Shown: positions 1 through 11,025, counted from the first letter of the stretch. The stretch is DNA of 64,000 nucleotides from Gluconobacter kanchanaburiensis NBRC 103587 (GCF_007988905.1 NZ_BJVA01000010.1:25419-89418); one strand, 5' to 3'. Made by a program: numbers and translations. Notes: generated by a model from the sequence alone, not told the origin.

Positions 1-680
1 ACGGGGGCTGGGGCGCATTCGATATCGATAATGATCACGAACTACTGAACCATATTCCGTTTTCCGATCACGGTGCACTTCTTGATCCGCCCACAGCCGA
101 TGTTTCGGCACGCTGCATTTCCTTTCTGGCGCAGCTTGGAGATCCGGATGACAGGCCAATCATCCTGCGGGCGCTTGAATATCTGCGCTCCGAGCAGGAG
201 CCGGAAGGATGCTGGTTCGGCCGCTGGGGTACGAATTATATCTACGGAACATGGTCAGTTCTGTGCGCCCTGAACATTGCCGGCGTGCCGCATGATGACC
301 CCATGGTCATGCGGGCGGTGAACTGGCTGGAGAGCGTCCAGCGCCCCGATGGCGGCTGGGGCGAGGATTGCGCAACCTATGAAGGCGGCACAGCGGGTAT
401 CTACAAGAAGAGCCTGCCGTCCCAGACCGCCTGGGCAACTCTTGCCCTCATGGCAGTCGGACGCCGCGATAGTGATGCTGTGCGTCGTGGCATGGCCTAT
501 CTCGTTTCGCAGCAGAATGAGAAGGGAGAATGGGAAGAAGAGGCATACAACGCCGTTGGTTTCCCGAAAGTCTTTTACCTTCGCTACCATGGTTATAAGC
601 AGTTCTTCCCGCTCACCGCTCTGGCCCGCTACCGCAATCTTGGCGCCAGCAACAGCGGCAGGGTGGAGTACGGTTTCTGA
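1..680 (+). CDS. shc: Squalene-hopene cyclase, C-terminal part (runs off left edge)
   Basis: The reading frame is open from the left edge (first whole codon at 3) to a TGA at 678-680, giving about 225 residues of the C-terminal domain of a triterpene cyclase that turns squalene into hopene at the membrane. Visible are several QW repeats, which brace the alpha-barrel: GGWGAFD at the very start, QEPEGCWFGRWG, QRPDGGWGED and QNEKGEW, followed by a typical tail (FYLRYHGYKQFFPLTALARY). The DXDD catalytic motif must lie upstream, outside the window. The stop overlaps the start of hpnG by one base, so the two hopanoid genes are probably translated together. Confidence 0.95.
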   Translation, partial: GGWGAFDIDNDHELLNHIPFSDHGALLDPPTADVSARCISFLAQLGDPDDRPIILRALEYLRSEQEPEGCWFGRWGTNYIYGTWSVLCALNIAGVPHDDPMVMRAVNWLESVQRPDGGWGEDCATYEGGTAGIYKKSLPSQTAWATLALMAVGRRDSDAVRRGMAYLVSQQNEKGEWEEEAYNAVGFPKVFYLRYHGYKQFFPLTALARYRNLGASNSGRVEYGF

Positions 681-1312
681 TGCTTGGCGTTCTTGCGGGC
701 TTGAAACAGGAAGCGACGGTAATCCGCCGTTATCTGCCGGATGCCCCCGTGGCGCTCAGCAATGCAAATCCGGAAGGAGCACGTCGCGGAGTAGAGCGCC
801 TGCTCGCTGCCGGCGCGACCAGACTGCTGTCTTTCGGATGTGCGGGAAGTCTTTCGCCTGATGCGCCTCCAGGGACGGTCATCGTGGCGGATCACGTTCG
901 TTTCGAAGGCCGGGACATTGTCTGCGATCCGAAGTTGAGCTGTGCCTTTGGGTCCACATATGCTCGTCGCGGCGGGATCCTTCACAGCGATACCCTCGTC
1001 GAACTCGGGCTGGAAAAGGCCTTGTATTTTTCGGAAACCGGATGTCTGGCCGTCGATATGGAAAGCGGCGTTGTAGCCGATGCGGGCGTTCCTTTTGTTG
1101 TTCTCAGGGTCGTTTGTGACGATGCGACACGGGACCTACCGCCCGCGGTCAAGACCAGTGTCAAAAACGGCGCTATTCACATTCCCGGACTTCTTGGGTC
1201 ACTGATGCGACACCCGCTTCAGATTGGCGGACTGATCCGTCTCGGCAGGGAAGCCGCTATCGCGCAGAAAGCAATGGCCTCATTTCTGAAGGCCAATCCG
1301 CCTCAGACCTGA
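680..1312 (+). CDS. hpnG: Hopanoid-associated nucleoside phosphorylase-like protein HpnG
   Basis: 210 residues with a purine nucleoside phosphorylase fold: N-terminal MLGVLAGLKQEA, a glycine-rich LLSFGCAGSLSP segment, and the VDMESG motif that binds ribose in this superfamily. From established knowledge, HpnG removes adenine from adenosylhopane to give ribosylhopane on the way to bacteriohopanetetrol. Its ATG overlaps the shc stop (TGATG), which supports the hopanoid role over a nucleoside salvage role. The 3' end overlaps the convergent symporter gene by 33 bases. Confidence 0.9.
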   Translation: MLGVLAGLKQEATVIRRYLPDAPVALSNANPEGARRGVERLLAAGATRLLSFGCAGSLSPDAPPGTVIVADHVRFEGRDIVCDPKLSCAFGSTYARRGGILHSDTLVELGLEKALYFSETGCLAVDMESGVVADAGVPFVVLRVVCDDATRDLPPAVKTSVKNGAIHIPGLLGSLMRHPLQIGGLIRLGREAAIAQKAMASFLKANPPQT

Positions 1313-2641
1313 GAATGCGGTGGCGCCGACAAAAGTCGCTATAACACCGATCGGAACGAGCCATGGGAAAGCTATGCCATGGCCGCCGATCTTTATGAAC
1401 GAAACGCCTCCCAGAACGGCCACCGCAGTCAGAAAGCCCGTGATAGCTGCCTGCTCATCCCGCTGGTGTTCGATCATCGCCAGCAGGAAAACTCCCAGAG
1501 TCGCGCCATAGCTGTATGAGGCTATGGAAAGGCCGAAGACGACGGCCGATCCGCTGGGATGCGAAAAGAGCGCCGCAGTCGCAACCAGGAGCGTTGCCCA
1601 GATTGCTGTCAGACTTCTTAGAGACAGGGGGCCATGCGGAAGAAAATCTGCGCGCGTCGCGGCGGCCATAGCGTTCATGGCGCTTGAAAGTGACCCCATC
1701 GTCGCCGCCAGAATACCCGCCACCAGAAGGCCACTCAGAAGCGGTGGCAGCGTCAGAATGAACTGCGGGAACAGAGCGTCTGGTGACATCCTCCATCCCG
1801 GCATAACTTGGCGCAGGGCAATTCCCGTGATGGAAAGCAACGCGAACAGCGCAGCGACAACAAACACACTTCCAATCATCGCCACCCGCGCTCCGGCGAG
1901 GCTTTTTGCTGCCAGACAACGCTGAAGCATGAGCTGATCTGTACCGTGGGAGGCCAATGCGAGAATTCCTCCCCCCACAATGGCGCCTGCGACGGAAAAA
2001 GGATCCGTGAAAAATGGCAGTCCATGACTGAAGACAGGAGCGAGCGGGACTGTATGGAGTCCTCCCCGCGTCCATATGACGGCCAGACAGGCAGCACTGC
2101 CACCAAGATAGAGACACAGTTGCAAACTGTCCGACCACACAACTGCTTTCAGCCCGCCAGCAAGCGTATAGGCGGATGTCAGCACAACGATCAGGGCCAG
2201 CAGCACAAAATCGGGGACAGGATAGCCCAGACTGGCCAGCAACAGGGAGACCGGAAGCATCCCGGCATAAAGTCGTACGCCTTCAGCCACGAGACGGGTC
2301 AGCAGGAAAGTCCCGGACAGAAGCTTTTGCAGTCTGGAACCAAATCTCTGACCGATATACCGGTAAACCGATGGAGCACCACGCTCATGCAGGGGGAGAA
2401 ACCAGACCGCTACGGCCGTTCGTCCCAGCAGATAACCGATCGCGAGACCGAGAAAAACGTAACCTCGAAAGTAGGCAACGCCTGGAACGCTGACGATCGT
2501 CAATGTCGACGTTTCGGTGGCGACGAGAGACAGGCAGATCGCCCAGGGAGGCAGATCCTTTCTGGGCTGTCTGGCCAGCGTGATCGAAATAACGGGCAGT
2601 AGACACAGATAAAAAAGAATAACAAGCAGACTGGCAGCCAT
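1280..2641 (-). CDS. Sodium:solute symporter family transporter
   Basis: 453 residues, almost entirely hydrophobic, with about 12-13 predicted membrane segments. The N-terminal layout, with LVATETSTLTIVSVPG near residue 40 and the RGAPSVYRYIGQRFG loop, matches the SSS family (LeuT fold), which moves sugars, proline, pantothenate or similar solutes with sodium. The substrate cannot be read from the sequence. It faces hpnG tail to tail with a 33-base overlap and lies 65 bases downstream of rlmE, so it may be co-transcribed with ppx-rlmE. No hopanoid role is implied by position alone. Confidence 0.85.
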   Translation of the reverse strand: MAASLLVILFYLCLLPVISITLARQPRKDLPPWAICLSLVATETSTLTIVSVPGVAYFRGYVFLGLAIGYLLGRTAVAVWFLPLHERGAPSVYRYIGQRFGSRLQKLLSGTFLLTRLVAEGVRLYAGMLPVSLLLASLGYPVPDFVLLALIVVLTSAYTLAGGLKAVVWSDSLQLCLYLGGSAACLAVIWTRGGLHTVPLAPVFSHGLPFFTDPFSVAGAIVGGGILALASHGTDQLMLQRCLAAKSLAGARVAMIGSVFVVAALFALLSITGIALRQVMPGWRMSPDALFPQFILTLPPLLSGLLVAGILAATMGSLSSAMNAMAAATRADFLPHGPLSLRSLTAIWATLLVATAALFSHPSGSAVVFGLSIASYSYGATLGVFLLAMIEHQRDEQAAITGFLTAVAVLGGVSFIKIGGHGIAFPWLVPIGVIATFVGATAFSGLRRIGLQK

Positions 2642-2706
2642 CGGGACCGGTTATTCTTCCGCAATACTCAGAACAGATGACGATGACGATGACGCCGGAT
2701 AACGCT

Positions 2707-3516
2707 TCAGGCGTTCCGGCGACTTTCAGCAAGGCGGTCCGGACGGAACCCTGTCGCTACGACGTAAAGTTCGCTGGATTCCTTGCGCGATGCAGGTGGT
2801 TTCACATGCTTAACGCTGGAGAACGCAATTTTCATCAGGTCGAGGATGTCTTTTTCAGACCCCCCCTGAAAAACCTTGGCAATGAATCCGCCGCCTTCGG
2901 CCAGGACCTGGAACGCGAAATCCAGTGCACCTTCGGCCAGCCCCATGATACGCATATGGTCTGTTGCCGCGTGGCCTGTCGTGTTCGGCGCCATATCCGA
3001 CATGACGAGGTCTGCCGGCCCACCCAGCATCTCTTTCAAACGATCCGGCATCTCCGGGTCGGTGAAATCGCCTTCAATGATTTCAGCGCCGGCAACAGGA
3101 TCAACCGGAAGAAGATCCAGCCCCACGACGTGTTTCGCGCCACGCTTGACGGCAACCTGGGTCCAGCCCCCGGGAGCAGCACCCAGATCGATGATCCGCG
3201 TTCCAGCTTCAATAAGCTTGAAGCGATCGTCGATCTCGATCAGCTTGAAAGCCGCACGGGAGCGCCAGCCCTGCTTGCGTGCAGCGGCAACGTAAGGATC
3301 ATTGAGCTGGCGGTTGAGCCAGCGCTGCTGGGCCGTGGTACGTCCACGGGCCGTGCGGAGAGAGACCGTCTTGTTCCGTGCGGTACGGGACGTTGCGGAA
3401 TCAAGCGTGGCATCATCAGCACCCGGATTGGACGCACTTTTCAGCGCCTTACCCGGGATACGCTTCGGTCCCGTGTCCTTGCTGCTGGAACCGGAGCGGG
3501 ATCTGGGCGGCTTCAT
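2707..3516 (-). CDS. rlmE: 23S rRNA (uridine-2'-O-)methyltransferase RlmE (FtsJ/RrmJ)
   Basis: 269 residues. After a basic, low-complexity N-terminus of about 60 residues comes the Rossmann methyltransferase with the SAM-binding motif IIDLGAAPGGWTQVA, the VMSDMAPNTTGH segment holding the catalytic Asp, FIAKVFQGG with the catalytic Lys, and a C-terminal KPPASRKESSELYVVATGF that supplies the last acidic residue of the K-D-K-E tetrad. The family methylates U2552 of 23S rRNA in the A-loop, late in 50S assembly. The start overlaps the ppx stop by four bases (ATGA), indicating translational coupling. The N-terminal extension is longer than in E. coli (209 aa). Confidence 0.93.
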   Translation of the reverse strand: MKPPRSRSGSSSKDTGPKRIPGKALKSASNPGADDATLDSATSRTARNKTVSLRTARGRTTAQQRWLNRQLNDPYVAAARKQGWRSRAAFKLIEIDDRFKLIEAGTRIIDLGAAPGGWTQVAVKRGAKHVVGLDLLPVDPVAGAEIIEGDFTDPEMPDRLKEMLGGPADLVMSDMAPNTTGHAATDHMRIMGLAEGALDFAFQVLAEGGGFIAKVFQGGSEKDILDLMKIAFSSVKHVKPPASRKESSELYVVATGFRPDRLAESRRNA

Positions 3517-4634
3517 ATCGTGGCATAAGTCCCGTACGGGCCCCGTGATCGGGGCGTGGAATGGCGGCTGGTCGCATGACGCCCCTTGAGGGAACGTTGA
3601 CCATGATCGCGGGCCATACGCAGCAACATCCCATCACGCAACCCCCGATCCGCGATCGTTACGTTCTCGACGGGCCACAGACGGTGAATGGCCTCGAATA
3701 TGGCGCAGCCTGCCAGAACGAACCTGCTGCGTTCCGCCCCGACACAGGGATGATCGGACAACTGGTCACGATCAAGGCCCCGCAGACTGCCGATTGCATC
3801 GATCATACTCGGCCCCGGAAGCGTAAGACCATCAATCACGGACCTGTTATACCGGGGCAGGGACAAGGCCACGCCCGCAAGAGTGGTCACGGTTCCTGAC
3901 GTCCCGATCAGACGTGTTTTGCCAAGTGTCACTTCCCGCCGGATGCGGTGCACATTCTCAAAACCCGTCAGATAATCCTGAACATGACGGAGCATGACTT
4001 CATAGGATGCACCGTGTCCTTCTCCGAACATCTCCTGAAGCGTGATCACACCAACCGGAATGCTGGTTGTCCCGATAAGAGTCTGGGTCTGACGCTCAGG
4101 ATCAATCCGAACCCACGCAACTTCCGTGGAGCCGCCGCCAATATCAAAAAGAACCCCACGATCGGCGCTGATCGTGCGTTGCTCCGTCTGACGGAAGAGA
4201 GGCGAGCAGCTTTCCAGGGCTAGTTCCGCTTCTTCGCGTGCTGTGATGATGTCGATTGCAAGCCCGGTCTCGTGCTGGACGCGGGCCAGAAATTCGCGTC
4301 CGTTCGCAGCCTGTCGGCAGGCTTCGGTCGCAACGGCACGCACATGAACAAGTGGCCATTGCTTCATACGCTCAGCACAAATTCGAAGGGCATCGAGCGC
4401 ACGCTTCATCGATTCTTCTGCAAGGCGTCCACTGGCGCGAAGTCCTTCGCCAAGACGAACGGAACGGTTGAAGCTGTCGACAACCCTGAATCCGTTGGGT
4501 GTGCCCGCTGCAATCATGAGGCGGCAGTTGTTGGTACCGAGGTCGATGGCACCAAAGAACGGACCTGTACGTCGGGCAGACGCATGAACAGGCACAGGGC
4601 CCGACAGGTTTTGATCCGTTCCATACCTCATCAT
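3513..4634 (-). CDS. ppx: Ppx/GppA exopolyphosphatase / guanosine pentaphosphatase family
   Basis: 373 residues from the chosen ATG. The ASKHA phosphatase fold is shown by FFGAIDLGTNNCRLMIA (phosphate 1), GVLFDIGGGSTEVAWV (phosphate 2) and LIGTSGTVTTLAGVAL. The family removes terminal phosphate from polyphosphate or from pppGpp; which of the two is not decidable here because no C-terminal HD domain is present (short form). I chose the start at 4634 because GGGAG lies about 9 bases upstream; an in-frame ATG at 4700 would add 22 unconserved residues. The stop overlaps the rlmE start (ATGA). Confidence 0.88.
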   Translation of the reverse strand: MMRYGTDQNLSGPVPVHASARRTGPFFGAIDLGTNNCRLMIAAGTPNGFRVVDSFNRSVRLGEGLRASGRLAEESMKRALDALRICAERMKQWPLVHVRAVATEACRQAANGREFLARVQHETGLAIDIITAREEAELALESCSPLFRQTEQRTISADRGVLFDIGGGSTEVAWVRIDPERQTQTLIGTTSIPVGVITLQEMFGEGHGASYEVMLRHVQDYLTGFENVHRIRREVTLGKTRLIGTSGTVTTLAGVALSLPRYNRSVIDGLTLPGPSMIDAIGSLRGLDRDQLSDHPCVGAERSRFVLAGCAIFEAIHRLWPVENVTIADRGLRDGMLLRMARDHGQRSLKGRHATSRHSTPRSRGPYGTYATI

Positions 4635-4808
4635 GTGTTTCGGCTCCCGCTTGCCCGTGACCTGAACTGCTGGTGATCTGGGACCTTGGAAAGGCAGCAT
4701 GGGGCGGGGTGCACCCTAGTCGCAAGAAAAATATCAGTTTTTTCCAAAAAAATGTCTCAACCCCTCTTGCGCCCCAGGGGAGCGGTTGATAAACACCCTC
4801 TCACCGCT

Positions 4809-4882
4809 TGGGAGATAGTTTAGCGGTAGAACTACCGGCTCTGACCCGGTCAGCCCTGGTTCGAATCCAGGTCTCCCAGCCA
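4809..4882 (+). tRNA. tRNA-Gln (anticodon CTG)
   Basis: A 74-base cloverleaf can be folded by eye. The acceptor stem is TGGGAGA/TCTCCCA with discriminator G and an encoded CCA end. The anticodon stem ACCGG/CCGGT encloses the loop CTCTGAC, so the anticodon is CTG. The T arm is CCTGG-TTCGAAT-CCAGG. A U1-A72 pair is typical of glutamine tRNAs. It stands alone between the divergent ppx and guaB. Confidence 0.95.
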
Positions 4883-5012
4883 AAAATTCTCAGAAAATAC
4901 CGCAAAAAAGAGACTTCCCTTCAGGGGGAAAAGTGCTCTATGAGGACCCGCCAACGGCCGGTCGGCCTTCTGGCCTCCGGTTCACACACATCGCGTCTTT
5001 TACGACGCATGA

Positions 5013-6524
<1,512 letters not shown>

Positions 6525-6540
6525 ACCTCCCTGCATCAAA

Positions 6541-6559
6541 GCCTCTCGCATTGAGAGGC
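6541..6559 (+). other. Short hairpin after guaB
   Basis: GCCTCTC and GAGAGGC form a perfect 7-bp stem with a 5-base loop, 17 bases after the guaB stop. No T run follows, so it is at best a weak terminator or a transcript-stabilising hairpin between guaB and the next gene. Confidence 0.4.
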
Positions 6560-6580
6560 CAAACGGGCTACGGGGGCGCT

Positions 6581-7957
6581 ATGACCCCCGCAGCCCGTCT
6601 TTCAGGCGCCATCGATCTGCTCTGTGCGATCCAGAATGCGCCCCGCCGTCCAGCCGACGCCACAGCCAATGCTTTCTTCCGTGAACGCCGTTACATCGGC
6701 GGGGGAGACCGGCGCGCCATCTCCACGATCGTCTGGGACGTGCTGCGAGGCTGGAAGAGACTGCAATGGCACCTCAAGGATATTTCCGGCGATATTTCAC
6801 CGCGTCTGCTTTGCTCGGCCTCCCTGCTGCTTAGCGGAGAGACGATGGACAATGTGCGCAGGCTTTTTTCCGGGGAACGTTACGCTCAGAAGCCCCTAAC
6901 CTCGCGTGAAGACATGGCTCTTAAAGGTCTGGAAGGAAAAGAACTTTCGACCCAGAAGCAGTCGTTGTCCGTCCGGCTGGAATACCCTGACTGGCTTGAG
7001 GGCGCCCTACGTGAGACATTCGGAAACCGCCTGCCGGATGAGATGGAGGCCATGCTTGGAACTCCAACGCTCGACCTGAGAGTCAATCTGCTGAAGGGCA
7101 GCCGGGAGACGGCCATTCGCGAGCTGCGGCGCGAATCGCTTCAGGCCGAGGAAACAAAACTTTCTCCCTGGGGCTTGAGACTTGACGGACGTCAGCCGGT
7201 CACGGCGACGCAGGCGTTCAGGGACGGTCTGGTCGAAATTCAGGATGAAGGCAGTCAGCTAGTCGTTGCGGCCGCAGATGCGCGCGGTGAACACAGGGTT
7301 CTGGATTACTGTGCAGGAGCCGGGGGCAAAACGCTGGCGCTCGCGATGACCATGGAAAACCGTGGACATATCGTCGCCTGTGACGTGCATGAGAAGCGGC
7401 TGGATGGCGCCGTCAAACGGCTGCGTCGGGCAGGAGTGCATAATGTCGAGCGTCACCTGTTGGTTTCGGGAGACAAATGGGCCAAGCGTCGGGCCGGAAG
7501 CTTCGACCGGGTTCTGGTCGATGCGCCTTGTTCCGGGACTGGAACCTGGCGCCGCAACCCTGATGCACGGCTTCGCCTCACGCCGGAGGACATTCAGGAA
7601 CTTGTCATCAAACAGGCGCAGATCCTTGATCGTGCGGCATCTTTAGTCAAACCCGGTGGCCGTATGATTTATGCGACCTGCTCACTGCTGGCGTGTGAAA
7701 ACGGACAGCAGATCGATGCCTTTCTCAAGCGCCGGACCGATTTCGTGCGTGTATCGAAAGAACAGACGTCCGAACTGCTTCCCAGCGAGTTGCGGAGCAA
7801 AGCTCAGTTCTCCCTGACGCCTCTACGGGATGGAACTGATGGTTTCTTTGCCTGCGTGCTTGAGCGTGTCGTGACAGAAGGACAAGTGGCGCTGAAGATG
7901 GACAGTTCCGCAGGAGTGCCAGCTACATCCTCTCCGGACGAAGATCTTTCCACATGA
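6581..7957 (+). CDS. rsmB: RsmB/NOP2-family rRNA (cytosine-C5-)methyltransferase
   Basis: 458 residues from the ATG at 6581, which follows a G-rich GGGGGCG stretch; a TTG at 6551 would extend the frame by ten residues. An N-terminal NusB-like helical region carries NAFFRERRYIGGGDRRAIST. The Rossmann catalytic part has VLDYCAGAGGKTLALAM (SAM), VDAPCSGTGTWRRNPD with the first conserved Cys, and MIYATCSLLACENGQQ with the TCS catalytic Cys. These two Cys residues are diagnostic of m5C methyltransferases acting on 16S rRNA. Which cytosine is modified cannot be read out, so the symbol is by family. The 3' end overlaps the convergent acetyltransferase by 35 bases. Confidence 0.88.
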   Translation: MTPAARLSGAIDLLCAIQNAPRRPADATANAFFRERRYIGGGDRRAISTIVWDVLRGWKRLQWHLKDISGDISPRLLCSASLLLSGETMDNVRRLFSGERYAQKPLTSREDMALKGLEGKELSTQKQSLSVRLEYPDWLEGALRETFGNRLPDEMEAMLGTPTLDLRVNLLKGSRETAIRELRRESLQAEETKLSPWGLRLDGRQPVTATQAFRDGLVEIQDEGSQLVVAAADARGEHRVLDYCAGAGGKTLALAMTMENRGHIVACDVHEKRLDGAVKRLRRAGVHNVERHLLVSGDKWAKRRAGSFDRVLVDAPCSGTGTWRRNPDARLRLTPEDIQELVIKQAQILDRAASLVKPGGRMIYATCSLLACENGQQIDAFLKRRTDFVRVSKEQTSELLPSELRSKAQFSLTPLRDGTDGFFACVLERVVTEGQVALKMDSSAGVPATSSPDEDLST

Positions 7958-8447
7958 TCAGCGCATCCACATAACCCTCGGAGGGGTGATCGAATGCTCC
8001 GGGAAGCGTTCCGATCACCCTGAAGCCAAGTGACTGCCACAACGCAATGGCGCGCAGATTGGTACTGACGACAAAATTGAACTGCATCGCGTGAAAACCC
8101 AGTGTCCGGGCTTCTGCAAGAGCATGTTCTCCCATCAGTCGCCCCACACCGTAGCCTGAACGCGCTACGAATCCGGCGTTGGCAATGTGGCCACCACCGC
8201 CTTTCTGATTTGCCTGCAGATAGAATGTCCCGACAATTTCATGGTCGGATGTCTGCGCGACATAGACCTGGTGCTCGACATCCATCCAGTAGGCAAGCGC
8301 CTGTCTGCGACCCCAGTGGCGGGGCAGGGCGTAGGTTTCCGCTTTCCTCAGAACAGGCGACAGAAGGCGCCAGATGCCCTCCCGATCAAGCGACTGGGCG
8401 GGACGGATAAGGATATCTGTCTCGCAAATCCGGGGTGGGACGTTCAT
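7923..8447 (-). CDS. GNAT-family N-acetyltransferase
   Basis: 174 residues with one acetyltransferase domain. It begins with ILIRPAQSLDREGIWRLLSP, and the acetyl-CoA loop is visible as ARSGYGVGRLMGEHAL (motif A), followed by QFNFVVSTNLRAIALWQSLGF, the usual motif B with a conserved Asn. Such enzymes acetylate amino groups of small molecules or proteins; the substrate is unknown. It is a single gene convergent with rsmB and divergent from the antiporter. Confidence 0.85.
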   Translation of the reverse strand: MNVPPRICETDILIRPAQSLDREGIWRLLSPVLRKAETYALPRHWGRRQALAYWMDVEHQVYVAQTSDHEIVGTFYLQANQKGGGGHIANAGFVARSGYGVGRLMGEHALAEARTLGFHAMQFNFVVSTNLRAIALWQSLGFRVIGTLPGAFDHPSEGYVDALIMWKDLRPERM

Positions 8448-8524
8448 ACGGCACTGATCTTGAGCATTCTATGTCCCTGTCCTGATCTGGGATAAGGTGC
8501 CACGTCCAACCCCTGACACGGAGC

Positions 8525-10339
8525 GTGTGCCAGATCCCCATGCAATATGACATTCTCATCGGCATCGCGTCCACATTCGGCGCGGGAATGGTGGCCCAGT
8601 GGGTCGCCTGGCGTTTCCGGTTACCCGCCATTGTTCTGCTTTTTTCGCTTGGCCTCATTTTCGGTCCAGGGTTAGGCATTCTTCACCCTTCCGAGACGAT
8701 GGGATGGATGTTTCGGCCACTCGTGTCGCTTCTGGTGGCTCTCGTGGTTTTCGAGGGCGGCATGGCGCTCGATTTCCGCCAGTTGCGGGAGGCTGGGGAG
8801 GGGGTCGCGCGGCTGACGATGCTGGCGCTTCCGATCAACTGGGCCCTTGGCTCCCTAGCTGCACGGTATGTTGCCCATCTTGAATGGGGCACGTCCATGC
8901 TGTTCGGTGCAATCGTCGTAGTGACGGGACCAACGGTGGTGCTGCCGCTTCTGCGAAGTGCGAAACTTCAACCCCGCGTGGCCGCTTTTCTGCGATGGGA
9001 GGCCATCGTAAACGATCCGCTCGGAGCCATTCTGGCGGCAGTCATACTCCAGTTGATGATGTTGCATGTCGACACCCATGCGGACGTTTTCTTTACACAC
9101 ACACTTCCTGATCTGCTGGGGGCGATAGCCCTGTCGCTTTCCGTAGGAATTCTACCCGCCTACCTCGTCCGGTATCTTTTCACACGTGATCTGATGCCCG
9201 AGATTCTCAAGACCCCGATGCTGATTTCGATGGCACTGGTCATCTTTTCCCTGTGCAATCTTGAAATGGGCGGAGCAGGACTGACCGCAGTCACGATTTT
9301 CGGCATGGCGCTTGCCAACCTCCACATTCCCGGTGTTACCGAATTGCGCCGGATGAAGGAGTCTCTCGTTGTTCTGGTCGTGTCAGTGCTGTTCATCATG
9401 CTGACCGCCGACCTTCAGCGCGCTGTGCTGGAACGGCTCTCCATCCCTATTCTGGCCCTGACGCTTGTTGTTCTGTTCGTCGTGCGTCCGCTCGGCATTT
9501 TTCTGTCAACACTCGGCACAAGTATGCCCTGGAAAGAAAAACTGTTTGTCGGCTGGATCGCACCAAGGGGCATTGTCGCCGCGGCTGTGGCCGGTGAGGC
9601 GGGGATCAGTTTGCGCGAAGCGGGATATCAGTCCGCCGATCTGATCATGCCGGCGGTGTTCGCGGTTATTGCCGTGACCATGATTCTGCATGGATTTTCT
9701 CTTGGACCAATCGCACGGACATTGAAACTGACGCTCTCCAATGAGCCGGCAATTGCAATTCTAGGCGCCAGTGTCTGGTCGATCAATTTTGCAGCATGTC
9801 TGAGACGGATCGGCGTCCCCGTACTTCTGGTGGACAACCGATCCAGCGCGCTGATACCCGCGACGAGACAGGATATTCCCGTCATGCGTGCGGAGCTTCT
9901 GTCTCAGCATGGCCAGGAATCCCTTGAGGAACGTCCTGCCGATTATCTGATCGCAACAACGGGCGACGGAATTTACAATGGTATGGTGTGCGGGCATCTC
10001 GCACCCACCATGGGCAGACAGCGCGTCTATCAGATCAGTCCGGGTGTCGCGCGCCTCGATTTCTATCATGGCCTGTCACGGGACGCGCGAGGCAAGGTCC
10101 TTGGAGAGCCTGCCTGGAACTATACCCTGTTCGATACACTCTTCGAACAGGGATGGCGCTTTGAGGCGATGGAGGCGACGGAAGACACTGCGTCTTCTTT
10201 CGGATTGGATGAGAACAGACTCGATATTCTCGTCGTGCGCAGAGACAGAGCCATTCTCATCCGTTCTGCCGAAGACAATGACAAGGCCGTGGCACAGCCT
10301 GGCGATTTTATGGTCTGCATGGTGCCGCCTGCAGAGTAG
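8525..10339 (+). CDS. Cation:proton antiporter (CPA family) with C-terminal nucleotide-binding-like domain
   Basis: 604 residues. The first 390 or so form about 12 membrane segments with VVFEGGMALDF, GAIVVVTGPTVVLPLL and EAIVNDPLGAILA; the Asn-Asp pair in VNDP is typical of the CPA1 (NhaP) ion site. After residue about 400 comes a soluble Rossmann-like part (AIAILGASVWSINFAACLRR, then LLVDNRSSALIPA) resembling an RCK/TrkA-N regulatory module but lacking a clean GxGxxG. It probably exchanges Na or K for protons at the inner membrane. The start is uncertain: GTG at 8525 or ATG at 8540, neither with an ideally spaced ribosome site. Confidence 0.85.
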   Translation: MCQIPMQYDILIGIASTFGAGMVAQWVAWRFRLPAIVLLFSLGLIFGPGLGILHPSETMGWMFRPLVSLLVALVVFEGGMALDFRQLREAGEGVARLTMLALPINWALGSLAARYVAHLEWGTSMLFGAIVVVTGPTVVLPLLRSAKLQPRVAAFLRWEAIVNDPLGAILAAVILQLMMLHVDTHADVFFTHTLPDLLGAIALSLSVGILPAYLVRYLFTRDLMPEILKTPMLISMALVIFSLCNLEMGGAGLTAVTIFGMALANLHIPGVTELRRMKESLVVLVVSVLFIMLTADLQRAVLERLSIPILALTLVVLFVVRPLGIFLSTLGTSMPWKEKLFVGWIAPRGIVAAAVAGEAGISLREAGYQSADLIMPAVFAVIAVTMILHGFSLGPIARTLKLTLSNEPAIAILGASVWSINFAACLRRIGVPVLLVDNRSSALIPATRQDIPVMRAELLSQHGQESLEERPADYLIATTGDGIYNGMVCGHLAPTMGRQRVYQISPGVARLDFYHGLSRDARGKVLGEPAWNYTLFDTLFEQGWRFEAMEATEDTASSFGLDENRLDILVVRRDRAILIRSAEDNDKAVAQPGDFMVCMVPPAE

Positions 10340-10351
10340 GCGGAGCAGGGT

Positions 10352-10864
10352 TTATCCCGGTTCCCCCACAGTAATATGAGAGAGGCCCTGGGCGAGGAAT
10401 GCTCTCAGGTCCTTTTCTTCAAGAGCGATGCAGCCTTCCGTATAACCACTGTAGGGTGGAAGATGGAGGAAAATCGCGGATCCCCGTCCGGGAACCGCGG
10501 GGGCGTCATTCCACCCCAGAACGACGCACAGATCGTAAACGTGATCGTCGCGCCAGAGAGTTTCATATGAACCCGGGTGTGGCAGAGTAACCGCGCGATT
10601 ATAATCCGGATGCCGCGGATCGTCGCACCAGCCATCATTGGGAGCGATAGGTTCGATAGGCAATTCTGCCGCAGAAACCGGCCGAGATGTTCGATCGGCC
10701 CTGTAGAGGATACGCCGCAGGAAAAGATTGCCTGTCGGCGTACAGAGGTCTCCCTCCTTTTTGTCAAGAGACAGTCCTCTTTTTCCAATCAAAGCCGGAA
10801 CGATTTTCCCCTGGAAGTGAAGGAAAGAGCTGCCTCCAGAGGTTTTCAAAATAGCTTTAGCCAT
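10352..10864 (-). CDS. L,D-transpeptidase (YkuD) family protein
   Basis: 170 residues from the ATG at 10864, chosen because AGGA sits just upstream; earlier in-frame starts give a non-conserved tail. The YkuD signature is visible near the C-terminus: IFLHLPPYSGYTEGCIALEE, with the conserved His in FLHL and the catalytic Cys in TEGCIAL. In this family the Cys attacks meso-diaminopimelate in the peptidoglycan stem or an analogous peptide. No signal peptide is seen, so a cytoplasmic or murein-recycling role or an atypical export route is possible. It converges with the antiporter gene. Confidence 0.78.
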   Translation of the reverse strand: MAKAILKTSGGSSFLHFQGKIVPALIGKRGLSLDKKEGDLCTPTGNLFLRRILYRADRTSRPVSAAELPIEPIAPNDGWCDDPRHPDYNRAVTLPHPGSYETLWRDDHVYDLCVVLGWNDAPAVPGRGSAIFLHLPPYSGYTEGCIALEEKDLRAFLAQGLSHITVGEPG

Positions 10865-11025
10865 AATCCTGTTTCCTTTCCCGGCTGTCCTTGCCATAGT
10901 CCTGCAGGTGAACGCCCTGTTCTTTCCCCGTCTCTGGACCGGAAAAGCGCGGACGTCCAAGTTACGAACGCTGCTTTCTGCGGATGTGACTTATTTTTCT
11001 TCGTGACAGAACGAGACAGGTTACT

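Noticed and set aside
1808..2602. 264-codon plus-strand frame opposite the symporter
   Set aside because: Hydrophilic Gln/Arg-rich antisense product with no domain; the minus-strand frame encodes a clear transporter.
6551..6580. TTG start for the RsmB-type gene
   Set aside because: It lies inside the hairpin after guaB and adds ten unconserved residues; the ATG at 6581 is better placed.
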